Source: Mytilus californianus (Eukaryota; Mollusca; Bivalvia; Mytilida; Mytilidae). From it: a DNA stretch of 64,000 bases. Location: contig NW_026262581.1 of NCBI RefSeq assembly GCF_021869535.1, positions 115,906,771 through 115,970,770 on the forward strand, in the 5' to 3' direction. The translations under genes were made by a program, and so were the position numbers. The notes beneath the pieces were generated by a model. It did not search any database, had not been told where the DNA came from, and saw only the letters and a list, made by a program, of their open reading frames with translations. Of this stretch, positions 50,183 to 61,906 are shown piece after piece. Within the stretch, counting starts at the first letter, position 1. Each line of letters starts with the position of its first letter.

Positions 50183-50767
50183 TCACATCCCTGATTTATT
50201 GCTTTTAGAACGTCGTCTGCGCTTTTTGCGTGTAGAACGACGGCTTGGTGTCTTACTTCTGGATCTATGTTTGGTTTCATTGCTTCTTGATCGGTATCTA
50301 CGCGCTTGGAGTCTAGTGCGACAAATGGGTGTCTTGCTTCTGGACCGATGTTTTGTTTCACTGCTTCTTGAGCGGTATCTACGCGGTTTGCGTCTTGAAC
50401 GACGAATAGGTGTGTTACTTCTTGATCGTTCTTTCTTTTTTCTACAGCACCTTTTTTGTTTACTGTCATTTTCATCGTCTAAATGTTTGTGTTTACGGGT
50501 GTGTCTTCTTTCGCGATCACGTGCCGTTTGCTGTTCGTCTGAAGGACATTGAGAAGACCTTTCGGGCTCCAGTTCTATTTTTTCCTTTTTATCAACCTTT
50601 TCAGTAGTGTTTGATTCATTTCCTTTATCTACACATTGTTCAAAATAAGAATCAGTTTCAAGGTCAATGGCAGATCTTTCAGCCCAAGGTTTCTCATACT
50701 GAGTAATGATAACACTTTTTTCTATTGTCATACTATTTTCAATTCCAGAATCGTTCTTTATAGACAT
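50183..50767 (-). CDS. RS-rich protein (unrecognised family)
   Basis: 194 residues from the conserved ATG (LMS) to TGA at 50183. Residues 18-40 contain SVIITQYEKPWAERSAIDLE, shared with the exon at 58021-58231. Residues about 85-194 are basic with RS, KH and SRSKTP units; a unit of about 25 residues (RYRSRS(S/N)ETKHRSRSKTP) is repeated. RS tracts like this are typical of nuclear speckle or splicing-associated proteins, but no RNA-binding domain is seen. The frame stays open to 50824, but a minus-strand acceptor (ACTTTTATAG) ends at 50800, so the exon probably starts at 50799 and more sequence may lie upstream. AATAAA on this strand at 50131-50126 follows the stop by about 50 bases. Confidence 0.55.
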   Translation of the reverse strand: MSIKNDSGIENSMTIEKSVIITQYEKPWAERSAIDLETDSYFEQCVDKGNESNTTEKVDKKEKIELEPERSSQCPSDEQQTARDRERRHTRKHKHLDDENDSKQKRCCRKKKERSRSNTPIRRSRRKPRRYRSRSSETKHRSRSKTPICRTRLQARRYRSRSNETKHRSRSKTPSRRSTRKKRRRRSKSNKSGM

Positions 50768-50799
50768 TAAAGATGACCGCCTTTTGTCATTATCTTGTT
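50768..50799 (-). other. Upstream part of the RS-rich exon (5' UTR or further coding)
   Basis: Between the acceptor and the conserved ATG. It stays in frame (EQDNDKRRSSL), and a phase-1 donor upstream would restore a GAA codon. The exon at 58021 ends in phase 1. Confidence 0.35.
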
Positions 50800-51106
50800 C
50801 TATAAAAGTATCAAATATAAACATATAATATCTAGTGCACTTGCCTACTTTTCATTACTAAATTAAGTTTAGTGTAATATTTTATATAGTTATTCTATGT
50901 CATGACTGCTATTCCTGCAAGTTTTACATAAAGAACGGTAGTCGCTTTCGTCATTTTTAGCTGATTCAAAAAAATTACGGCTAATTTTTCTAGCATTTAA
51001 CCACATTTATAAGAATTTGGAAATTGTGGGGTATTTATCTAAAAACAGGATAAGAAGACAGTCTGAACAAAATCATTTTTTTTCTATCGGATGTAAAGAC
51101 ATGCAT

Positions 51107-51319
51107 ATAAAAAAGGAGGTGTGGTATGATTGCTAATGGGACAGCTATCCGTTAAAACCTAAAGACAAAGATGCGAACAATTACCGGTCACCACACAGAG
51201 ATGTAACGACACAACATAAGAACAAACTTAATAGGGCTTGACTCATCAGATCGTTACTCAGCACTAAAAAATAACAAAAAGACGAAAGACACAAAGTACC
51301 AAACTAAGACTACTCGCAG
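51107..51319. repeat. Dispersed repeat, left half, split by the 4.7-kb element
   Basis: Starts gtggtatgattgctaatggg and runs to aagactactcgcag; the family sequence continues as cagttactgaaagctagttg at 56049. Unsplit relatives are near 5865-5930 and 43420-43510. Confidence 0.65.
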
Positions 51320-51966
51320 TCCGGTATGCGGTTTAAATAGAACAAAAGAATTGGAACTCTTGTGTTTAGAAGGTAGAAAAGTGAAATAAACTTTGTATAC
51401 GGTTGCCAAGATGTCACAAAAGTTACTTTCCGTCAAAACATTATAAATATTTGCATTCACGTTGATCCATTTTCATATTGTACAACTGTTAACAATGCAA
51501 CTTGCTAACAATCGTTTTTAAAACTACCAGAAGTCCAGCTGTTACGTCAATTAGGGGTCTCCTTATAAACTTACTTTTTTTTGCCCGACATAGAAAAAAT
51601 CTGTGAAAAATTACGAATATTGAGAAATGAATTATCAATCGGTTAAGACCATTCCCAAAGTGGCACACCAAAATTTGACATTTGTACGAAATATCAAAGT
51701 TGGATGTTATCTGGCGGGGTTTCCTCGTTGATTAACGCTTCGAACACACCCCGTCCTAAAAATGTAACATCACATTACTTTTTAGTGATTAAAATTTGCA
51801 TGTTTGATATGTATTTTTACTTAAACAAGTAAAATTACTCTGACAGTCCGGGATGCGGTTTGATAAAATTGCTTCCCTTGTTTATTTCGCTCTCCGATCA
51901 AATCATGTCATTTCGCTGCCTCCAATGGTAGACGCGACAACGATGGGTGTCGTCAGGATAGGAACG

Positions 51967-52551
51967 AGGTTCATCATAACAAATGGACAAATATGGCCGT
52001 ATTTTCACCTCAAAAACTACTCTGTGTACAGACTTACCTGTGCAGTTTGGAAAGTTTAAAGGCCTGGCATCTACTAGATATATAAAAGTTAAATTTATTT
52101 TGCATATCAGAAAGATAAAATCGTTTTGGGATTTTGATGGGCATTTTTTCCCTTTCTGCAGAAGGTGTTAAAATAAACAAACACCTGAATTGCATTTGAT
52201 ACTGTCCACTCAGTTTCTACCTTTAACTCACCTATAGATGTGTAGATATCTATTGTCCATGCCAATCAAGGACAATCAATACAATACAAGCCAGTTGTTA
52301 CCTGAGAGGGAGCATCTCAAAGTTGTATCCCAACTTAGTTAAATTTTACACCTTCTGCAGGAACGAAAAAAAAATGCCCATCATAATCCAAAAAAGATTT
52401 TATCTTTCTGATATGCAAAATGAAATCAACTTTTATGTATCTAGTGGATGCCAGGCCTTAAAACTTTCCAAACTGCACAGGTAAGTCTGTACACAGAGTA
52501 GTTTTTGAGGTGAAAATACGGCCATATTTGTCCATTTGTTATGATGAACCT
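51967..52551. repeat. Internal fold-back with about 208-bp arms
   Basis: 51967-52174 and 52343-52551 are inverted copies (aggttcatcataacaaatgg...ctgcagaaggtgt), with a 168-base centre. It lies just inside the left arm of the 4.7-kb element. Confidence 0.8.
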
Positions 52552-53454
52552 TAAATGAATCAGTTAGGAACTAGACGATCCCCATTAGTATAGGTGAGTT
52601 GTATAATAGCTGTTGCTTTATGATAAATGTATGTTGTAGAATAATTCATAATCAGGAATAGCTGGAACGGAACGAAACGTGTTGCAACGATGACCCGGAA
52701 ACCGAAGGTAGAAAATTAAAAAAAAACTATAGAGACAATCGTTCTGAGTGTGCCACCTACACATTCAAACATGTACACAACCTCAGTATCCCCTATCTAT
52801 CTAATGTGTTTTCATAATTATGTGATATAGGGCAAAAAAAGGTAGCAGTTTTTTTTGTGTCTTGTTGTTAAGCATTTTCATGGGAGATAATGTTATTTTT
52901 GCGGGTGTGTTTGATTACGTTTGTTACGCTGTAACATTATATACTAGTAATACACGCTCATAAAGTCGCTAAAAAGCGCTTATCACACAAATGAACTCAA
53001 TGTTGATTATTCTATTTACCGGGTTATTGGTTCTTAATCCTAACTTAATGTTTTGTGGTGTATATTACAAAAAGGGGGGTGCTTTAAAAAACACCGGAAT
53101 ACCTTAATAATCCTACAATACCTGCAATTGTTTAACAGAACAAGAGAGATATATCGTATTCTAAACCTATTTTTTCTCACATATTCGTTAGATATATAAA
53201 ATATAGTCAAATGTTAAGTATGAATATCCATCCCCCTTTTTTCAATTCATTATTTAAAAAGACAGCTCTAAAGAATATGCAATAACCTAACATTGATAAT
53301 TTAGCTAACAATGAATCCAGAACATTTTCCCAACAAGTAAAGACCAATGAAAACATTTGATATTATTTGAAAAACTTGGGCAATTAAGTAAGATCTGTGG
53401 TTTCATAGATATTAATGATAATTCAACATTTTCGATACATATTTATCTTTAATT

Positions 53455-54034
53455 CTATATATATCGTGACATGTATATATCTCGTGATGCATCTGATGTA
53501 TAAATCCAGTGGCAGATCCGGAGTAAAGTGCTGTGTTTAGACCCGTTTGTATGGGGAACATGTGGTTGGAACCCCCTCATTAATTGCTTGTTTATTTTTT
53601 TTTTTTTGCAGTAATGTTTGAAAAGGAAGATGGACAGTAATTTTATCATGACGTTATGCAGATGGTTTCCGGACAGATTCCTTAACATCACGGTTTATAA
53701 GAGACTCGTGAGCCTCGTTTAGTGCAAGATGCTGACATGCCAAGTACCTGTTACGCTAGCTGAAAAGTCCCAATTTTGAAAGCACGTTAAAATATTGTGA
53801 GGAAGTTCTACTATATCTGATAGTGAGATGTCTTGGAATTATTCTCAAGTACATATGCCGATCAAACGCATGGAACAGAGGGGAGATGCTTTTAAGTGGT
53901 GCTAATCTGAGATTCCAATTTGAACTATGGAAGAAACAATATATATGAATAAAATTATCCCACAATAGGAACTGTCTTTTTTTTCTGCATGCAGAATTTG
54001 TCAAACGTATCCATAACAGAACAGTCTCCTTCAT
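53455..54034 (-). pseudogene. Decayed transposon-type ORF fragment
   Basis: The minus strand reads HAFDRHMYLRIIPRHL, then in another frame LALNEAHESLINRDVKESVR. Both phrases resemble ones I have seen in repetitive bivalve ORFs of unknown enzymatic class. Stops and frameshifts break it. It may be left over from the transposase of the surrounding element. Confidence 0.35.
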
Positions 54035-54599
54035 ACATTTGTAATACTGATGGTATTTTCAGATGCATGCATAGTTGTTTTTCTTCTGCTACACATATTT
54101 ATTAATTTCTAACGCAAGCTTTAATGTGATTTAATTGCTGAGATGATATAGCAGTGCCATTGGTTTCTCCTCTCTCTTTGTTCCAACAACTTGATCATCT
54201 GAACTCATCTGCTATCTTTTTTTAAACCAGCATCAAAATAAATTTTAAATAAAACAGGTTGTACATTCATCAAAATATGTGTAGTACGTGAAATATGAAG
54301 ACACTCGTGTACTAGTTGTAAAAGTGAGCATGTATGAGAAAAACTGAAATTATAGTGAGCCACCGTATAAGATAAAAACTAATATTAGCGAGTCATTATG
54401 TGAAGAACTTTAATATTCTTGAATCTGTTTCTGAGTTGTGAAGAACTATAATAAAATTTAGTCTAAATGTAAAACTGTTAACTTAGTCAAGATCTCGTAT
54501 GCACGACTCTAAATGTCTCACAACTTTTCGACTGTGGGTAAACTATTAAAAAAAGTAAAAGATATAAATAATAAATCTTATGAATAATATTCGCGATCA

Positions 54600-55000
54600 A
54601 AGAAAGAAATATCACATCATGTCGGCGGACAATTGTAAGATACTATAAGATCGAGAAAAAATATAACGAAAATATAACCCAAAAGAAATCACTGAAACAT
54701 CTGCAATCCGAATTATATACGCAAACACATCACAAGAAAAAACAAGATCACACCATCTCGGCGGGCAACTGTCGACTTTTAAAACGTTATACAATCGAAA
54801 CATATGACAAAAAAAAAACAACAAGAACTGCAATCCACAAATTAGACGCAAAGAGTCACAAGAAATAACCAGATCACGCCAATGTTGGTGGGCAACTGTC
54901 GACTTGTCAAAATAGTTTGATCGAACGCAAACATAACCAAAACATGGCATCAAAGAAATAAGACGCAAACTAAATTACAAGAAATTACAAGATCAATGTT
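54600..55000. repeat. Degenerate tandem repeat of about 120 bp
   Basis: Three to four copies carry (c/t)cggcgg(g/a)caa(c/t)tgt, acgcaaacacatcacaagaa and aagatcac. A 118-codon frame on the minus strand only reflects this periodicity. Confidence 0.6.
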
Positions 55001-55081
55001 AGATGTATCAAACAAAATTCCGAAAGTACAATTGGTTAACACAAACAATAAAAATACAACGATATAAATCTATGCTACCCC

Positions 55082-55402
55082 TAGTCCTATAATATAAGAC
55101 TTCGAAGGTTCATATACATTCAACGTTTTTTATCGGATTTTTTTACTATCAATGTTGAACCTCAAAGACTTCGAAGGTTCATAAACATTCAACGTTTTTT
55201 ATCGGATTTTTTTACTATCAATGTTGAACCTCAAAGACTTCGAAGGTTCATATTATTTACATTAAACGTTTTTTATCGGATATTGTTCTTACAATCAATG
55301 TTGAATTCGAGGTTCAACATTGATATTAAAGAAAAGTCCAATAAAAAACGTTGAATGTAATTGATATGAACCTTCGATGTCTTATATTAATTTATAGGAC
55401 TT
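55082..55402. mobile_element. MITE with perfect 9-bp target duplication
   Basis: TGCTACCCC lies at 55073-55081 and 55403-55411. The element starts tagtcctataatataagac and ends tataggactt; the left half holds three tandem units (acttcgaaggttcata...aatgttgaacctc), the right half one inverted unit. A 9-bp duplication fits Mutator-like elements. Confidence 0.75.
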
Positions 55403-56570
55403 TGCTACCCCAAGAACTCAACTTGACAATGATCAACCAATCCAGGTTACCGCATAACTAAGGTGAAACTCAATGTGTAACAAAACTTTTTAAATGATAC
55501 AGAAAATATGACTGTTAGAGTAATTGTACTTGTTTAAGTAAAAACGAATATCAAACATGCAAATTTTAATCACTAAAAAGTCATGTGATGTTACATTTTT
55601 AGGACGGGGTGTGTTCGATGCGTTAATCAACGAGGAAACCCCGCCAGATAACATCCAACTTTGATATTTCGTACAATGTCAAATGTCAAATATTGGTGTG
55701 CCACTTTGGGAATGGTCTCAACCGATTGATAATTCATTTCTCAATATTCGTAATTTTTCACAGATATTTTCTATGTCGGGCAAAAAAGTAGCAGTTTATA
55801 AGGAGACCCCCTAATTGACGTAACAGCTGCACTTCTGGTAGTTTTAAAAACGATTGTTAGCAAGTTGCATTGTTAACAGTTGTACAATATGAAAATGGGT
55901 CAACGTGAATGCAAATATTTATAATGTTTTGACGGAAAGTAACTTTTGTGACATCTTGGCAACCGTATACAAAGTTTATTTCACTTTTCTACCTTCTAAA
56001 CACAAGAGTTCCATTTCTTTTGTTCTATTTAAACCGCATACCGGACTGGCAGTTACTGAAAGCTAGTTGAAAGCCTCATATCAATAAATCATGTTTTCTA
56101 AGACTAAACCATCAATATGTACATTCCCATCGGATTAAGTTATTTTACCTTCAGATGAAAATTATTTCTTTTTGGTTATGGGTGCCTTTCGATGCAAATG
56201 TTTCAAAAACATGTAAACTAAATAAATGCAATATATTTTTTTAAACGGCAACGTTTAGCACTGAATAACATCTAAAATTTAAGGGTATAAATAGAATTAT
56301 TATATACTAAGTATACACAGGTAAATTGTGTATGTGTAATACAATTGATGACAATCGTGCTGTATCAGCCATCCGTGATGATATCGATACCAGTCACAGT
56401 TGCAAAGGCTTTATTAAACCCTAATCTGTATGACGTCACGTAATCAATATCAGTCACGGTTACAAAAGCTTTATTAACCCCTTAATATGTATTACGTCGT
56501 CATGTGTCGTGAAAAATACATAAGAGAGATTAGTTGTACTTCAGGTACATATATATAATAAAGTGCATAT

Positions 56571-56696
56571 GATATGGCTTTTTCAATATCACACCCGTAT
56601 CAACCCTCAACCAATATAATCCCTCGAGCAGAGCTCTTGGGATTATATTGGTGTCTCGGGTTGATACAGGCGTGATATTAAAAAAGCCATATGATA
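56571..56696. repeat. Fold-back element
   Basis: gatatggctttttcaatatc with caaccaatataatccc pairs with gggattatattggtg and aaaaagccatatgatat across a short centre. A MITE-like inverted repeat of the same style as 4111-4213. Confidence 0.7.
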
Positions 56697-57129
56697 TTAC
56701 CTATTTATAATACCGGTATAGTATTAAATATTTTTTGAAGATTTTTATTTAAAATAATAATGCAATGTTTGTCGATATTTTTACTGTGCATCCTCCATGA
56801 ATATATCTTAAAGGTAGAACATATGTTGGAAATATTGCATCTTGACCAAAACTGCATAAAGTTGATTCGCAACTGAGAGCTCCAATGTAAAACGATATTT
56901 GCATACGAGAAGATGAGAAATAACCAAGACGGCAGAATGTAATTTTGATATTTCCTTGGTTGGTTCCTATATTTAAGTTGGAGTAATCCCATTGACAGTT
57001 TCACGGGTACTATCATGGTTTGGTTGACCGTTATGTATAACTTCCAATTGTCATAGCAATAATCATGTCTTCTTTTCCCCGTTTGTGACATGACCGAATG
57101 AGACTGGTCACCGAATTTGTACTTGTGCT

Positions 57130-57360
57130 TAACAACACGATAGGTGCCACATGTGGAATACGATCTGCCTACCCTTCCGGAGCTCATGAGACCGCCTTCG
57201 GATTTTGTTGGAGTTCGTGTTTGACAGTTTTTAGGTTTCTATGTAGTGTTTCTAGATTGTTGTTTGACATTTTATCGTTTTTTGTCATGGTAGTGTCGGA
57301 TTTTCTTTCACTTGTGATTTTATTGTCCCTTCGGTGTCGTTTGTCTCTTTTTGATTAAAT
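57130..57360. repeat. 'gttcgtgtttgacagtttttagg' dispersed repeat
   Basis: Matches 59700-59920 in word order (gatctgc, ggagttcgtgt, ttaggtttctatgtagtg, gtcggattttc). I take it for a common mussel repeat; the open frames on both strands are by-products. Confidence 0.5.
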
Positions 57361-58020
57361 CAAAACTACGGTTGCAACTCCCTATGGCAAAATGACCAAG
57401 GATGGTTTGGATATTTGTTTTAGTCCCCTTTTGATATATTTTTGCTCATGTATTTATTCCCCCGCGACTGTATAAACTTTTGGCCCTGGAGCTTTCTTGA
57501 TGAAAATTGTTTCAAAAATACACATACAATAGTTGGACACTACAGTAAAATGTTTTGATCATTGTGTTTTCTGTATTTTGAATTGTACTTTTTCTATTGT
57601 CCTTGGTATTTTCTTGGGCTGGTGTTGCTTAATATTTAGTTTTCTGTGTTGTATATTGAGATTTCATATGATTTCAAATATCAATGCAAGTTCTGTTACA
57701 GCGTATCTCATTTGGTCATAGTACTCTCTTTTCTTATTATAAGGTTTGCGACTGCTAGGTTGTATCTTCTGGTATTTATTTTGTTCAATGTTATATATAT
57801 ATATTGATTGCTACTGCTCCATAAATATGTCATTGAAAATTGGATAGCTGTAATACCTGCGGTGCAACGGATTAAATGTGAACTGTTTTAGCGGCAACCG
57901 TGTTGGTGCTCATGGTATACAAATATATGGCGATGTCATGAACGAGGATAGGAGGTATTAAATGTGACTTGCATTTTATTTTCGATAGTATGAAAAATTG
58001 TTTATACGAAAATAATATAC

Positions 58021-58231
58021 CTTGATTTCCTCGCATTTTTAAGTTGCTATCAAGAACTGTTTCATTGCTCTCTTGATCTGTATCCGACCCTGCTTCCAAA
58101 CAAATGGCAGATCTATCAAGCCAGGGCTTTTCATACCCTGTGATGATTACACTCGCATCTAGTGGCAAGCTATTTTCAAGTAATGAATCATTGCTATTGC
58201 TACTACTGTTTCTTTTGGCTTGTCCAGACAT
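58021..58231 (-). CDS. Paralogous exon with the SVIIT-YEKPW motif
   Basis: From ATG (PSLMSGQ, matching SSLMSIK of the RS-rich gene) to donor CAAG|GTATAT, phase 1; 70 codons. It carries SLPLDASVIITGYEKPWLDR and SAICLE, about three quarters identical to the other copy over 20 residues, then an acidic Ser/Asp stretch. No RS exon follows within the next few kilobases. It is either the first exon of a duplicated gene whose 3' part is lost or distant, or an earlier exon of the same gene as 50183-50799, with which its phase agrees. Confidence 0.5.
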
Positions 58232-58366
58232 CAAAGACGGTTTGCTGGCGACCCGCAATCTTTGTTAATCATATACTGTTAAAAGAACGATTTGAAGACA
58301 CATAATATCTATTAATAGCATTGATATATTATTTCATGTAAGTTTTTTTTCTAAATATGAATTAAC

Positions 58367-59312
58367 TGCTTCGCCGAGTGCAGCTGGATACGACCGCAGA
58401 GGTCCAACCCAGACAGTTGGGGCAAAAATGGACACAATATTCAAGCTTGATACAGGTCTGAATTTGGATTGTAATTAAATATTTGACACATTATAGGTTT
58501 CTGACACAGAATAAATGTGTCAAAGAACTTGAAATTGGTTGTATGATTTGAATTTATATTCAATTGAAGATTCCTTGCTGTTGTGCAATACACTGTGTTG
58601 TTGCGCAATACTTAGTTAATCTGTTTTCAGACTATATACAAAGAATTAGCAAAATAAATTGTGACCCCCAATTATTTTCTTTGGAAAATTGACAATTTTT
58701 TAAATGTTGAGGAAAAATAATTGACCCCCCCCTCCAATTTTTTGTTACCCCCCCTCAAAAAAAAAAATATTTGAAGAGAATTTTCTTTTGAGGAAAAAAA
58801 TTGCCCCCCCCCCCCAAAAAAATGTTTACCCCCCTTCCAAAAAAAATAATTTTGAAGAAATTTTCCTTTTGTAAAATGTGGTACAAATTAAGAGACATCC
58901 ATACACTTAAACACAAGTTATTGTCTGAAAACTAGAAAAAATGCTTGTTTAGACCCTTTTAGGCCCCTAATTCCTGAACGGTTTAGGCAATTACCCCCAA
59001 AATGAATCCTAACCTTCTACTTGTGGTATTCAGAGCAATCAAATACTTGTACACAAGTTATTGTCCTGAAACTAGAAAAATGCTTGTTTTGGCCCCTAAT
59101 TCCTAAACGGTTGGGACCATCACCCCCAAAAAAAAAATCCCGACCTTCCTTATGTGGTATTGAACCTTTTGGTTAAATTTCATAGAGATCCATACACTTA
59201 AACTAAATTTATTGTCCGGAAACCAAATGTCTTCGGACGATGCTGACGCCGCCGACGACGACGACGACGTGATACCAATATACGACCGCAAAATATACCG
59301 GTCGTATAAAAA
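58367..59312 (-). mobile_element. GACCGC-ended repeat element, copy 3 (inverted)
   Basis: On the minus strand it starts tttttatacgaccggtatat, has a gtc/ggc run, two 200-bp units, C-rich tracts (58715-58835 on plus), and the 3' module ending tgcggtcgtatccagctgca. It is a short form of copies 1 and 2. Confidence 0.7.
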
Positions 59313-59314
59313 GA

Positions 59315-60080
59315 GTACACACACAGAAATTTATACCTTATAATCATTTCATACATGATTATATTTAGTTGACCTATTGATTGATATAAAAATAAGGAGA
59401 TATGGTATGATTGCCAATGAGACAACTATCCACCAAAGTTCAAATGAAGTGGATGTAAGCAATTATAGGCAAGTATCTGAGAAACGAACGCGACCATAAA
59501 AACTCAATATTGACCAATGAACCATAAAATTGAGGTCAAATCCGATGAAACCTATCAGACAGACTTACAACCATTCCATACACCAAATATAACTTCCCTA
59601 CTATCTCAGAAAAGGACCCAACCACAAAAAACTGACTAAACATTCTCCAATGAACCATGAAAATGAATTCAGGGAACCCTGCCAGATGGACATTTACACC
59701 TGTACGGGTGACACTAGCGGGTAGGATCTGCTTATTCTCCAGAGCAATCCAGTTTTTGGTGGGTTCGTGTTGCTCAGTCTTTAGATTTCTGTGTAGTGCT
59801 ATGTGAATTTGTTTGTCTAAACATCGTCTCTCGTTTTCTGACATGGCGCTGTCCGTTTTTCTCGACTTATTTGAGTTTTGAATGTTCCCTTTGCATCTTC
59901 TGCCTCTTTTTATCACTCATTCCATGCACCAAATATAGTTGACCTATAGCTTAGAGTACCCGAGATACAACTTGACCACGAAAAATTAACCTTGATCACT
60001 GACCATGAAATGAGATCAAGGTCAGGTAAATCCTGTCTGACTGGCATGTAGACATGTAGTATGGTTGTCCCATCACTAAT
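59315..60080. repeat. Third array of the 'aaaatgaggtcaaggtcag' family
   Basis: Diverged units interrupted by a gtggtatg fragment (59385-59470) and a block like 57130-57360 (about 59700-59920). Confidence 0.65.
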
Positions 60081-60410
60081 AATAGGTGAAAAAAGTCACA
60101 ACGACGGATGAACATATGGCATTTGTATAAACGATATGAAGTATGCATGTTTAAAACTTTTTGAAGTATGAATTTAATGACAAAAGTCTACAACAGGAGT
60201 TTTAGCTTTTAATACATCAAATATCTAGTTTTTGATAAACACCCGGATGTTAATTATGCAAGATTACATTATTTTAACAGGAAAGCAAATCATATTATAA
60301 GCTAGTTTCCGTCTGGCATATAATATTATGTCACATATCATTGATCACATTTTCACAGTTATAAATAACTAACTATAGTCAATATTTATTTATCGTGACT
60401 GTTGGGGTTG

Positions 60411-61906
60411 AGGGGACGACCATTTGATATTCGGGGGGGGGGGGGGGGGCAGGAGGATTTTGAAAGTTAATAACTCAGCCTTGATAATAAAAAAAATGAA
60501 TCGTTTGTTCTGTGGTAGTTTGAAAATAAATAACCTGACTTACAATGTATTGAAAATAACTTGGCAGGTCTTTTAAGCCATTTTATAAATGCTATATTGA
60601 AGTATGAGATGGCACCAGATTCTTCCAAAATTCGTCTTTTTTCATATTTTTTTCGGGAAAAACTTCCCAAATCTTTTAATAATATAAATATTAATGTATT
60701 TGAAATGTTTGAAAATGGGTTTCATTTCACTTGAGGTATATTGTCTCGTGAACATTTACCTCACTTTTATTAAAGGGCCGTAACTACATTGAGGCAAATG
60801 CCTCATGTTGGAAATTCCAAAACAAAAGCTTGTCTTCATATCAAATTGTTTTCACGGCAAGTGTCTTGCAAGAAGCAAGTTCTGTTCACCCTCTGACGTA
60901 GCCCGTTTTTTGAGATCCATGTTTCTCATTTATTTTTATTTTTCAGTGTTGATTGTCTATAATGTTTGTTGTTTTGTGTTTTATCTGTTCCCGGGTTTGT
61001 CTTTTGTTCATTGATTGCCCTTCTTTATGACTAGTATTCTCTTAGTGTTGCATTCTATTTGTAATTTAGTAATTATGTTTTAAACTTGAGTTTTATTATA
61101 TTTAAGGACCTTTTGTCTATTACAAACTACTTTAAATTGTATCCCAGTTAGGAACTACATCAAGTTGTAATTGAAATGTGTTATAAAAACTGACTTGACA
61201 TAGTTATGTATCAATGATAATCAGCCCCCTATTAACTTAATTTGAAAAAAAAAACATAATTGACAGGTATAAAAGGTTTTTCTGCAAACTGAAACATTTT
61301 TTGCTTTTTCCTACATATTGGTCTTTTGATGTTGTCCCTAAAAACTAAAAGTCTTACACTGAATCTATATATTTTGCTTTGAAACCAGAATATTGTCCCA
61401 AAATTTAAACAGAACTTGCGTTTCAGATTAAGAAAGGGTCTGGGAAACGCGCATAATGCATGATTTTGGCCCATTTTTTTCTATAGCTCCTTGGGGCCTT
61501 CAGCGAACCCCAGACTCTTCGCGGATTTTTTTTTCGTCTCGCTCCGCTCGGCGAAAATGTTTGACAACTTTTAAAAGAGGCTAGCTTTAATACCTTGTAC
61601 GTATGCAATATATGCAGTTTGCAATTCAGAAGATTAACTTCCAGAGGATGATGATTAATTCTGATTGACTTAATTGACTATGTTATTTATTCAAGAATTT
61701 AAAAATTGTATGTTTTCAAATATTATAAATATAATTGTGAAAATAGATAATCTGTCCCATGTTTTAATGAAAGTGAAAAATCATGCTTCAACAGTGCAGA
61801 AAATAAATAATCTGTCCTTTTGGTCCACAAAAATAAATAACCCATCCAAAACAAATCCCCCCCCCCCCCCCCCCCCCCCCCCAAATATCAAATGGTCGTC
61901 CCCTTA
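60411..61906. mobile_element. Element with GGGGACGACCATTTGATATT inverted ends
   Basis: Left end aggggacgaccatttgatat followed by a G run (60435-60450), right end a C run (61857-61882) followed by atatcaaatggtcgtcccct. The interior is AT-rich with no intact coding frame. I could not see a target duplication. Confidence 0.65.

Larger units (their letters stand above)
51320..56045. mobile_element. 4.7-kb element with about 530-bp terminal inverted repeats
   Basis: Arms 51320-51848 and 55510-56045 are inverted copies starting tccggtatgcggtttaaata, with few differences. The 8 bases outside are actcgcag (left) and actggcag (right), one mismatch; the last base overlaps the right arm. It interrupts a dispersed repeat whose intact form is known elsewhere in the window. 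Inside are a second fold-back (51967-52551), a decayed ORF (53455-54034), tandem repeats (54600-55000) and a MITE (55082-55402). No intact transposase is visible. Confidence 0.75.

Noticed and set aside
50070-50552. 160-codon plus-strand ORF rich in Leu and Arg
   Set aside because: It is the antisense of the RS-rich exon; repeated Arg/Ser codons produce Leu/Arg repeats on the other strand.
54612-54968. 118-codon minus-strand ORF
   Set aside because: Its protein repeats with the roughly 120-bp DNA unit; a degenerate tandem repeat explains it.
59536-59916. 126-codon minus-strand ORF
   Set aside because: It spans two unrelated dispersed repeats, one of which also occurs at 57130-57360, so the frame is accidental.
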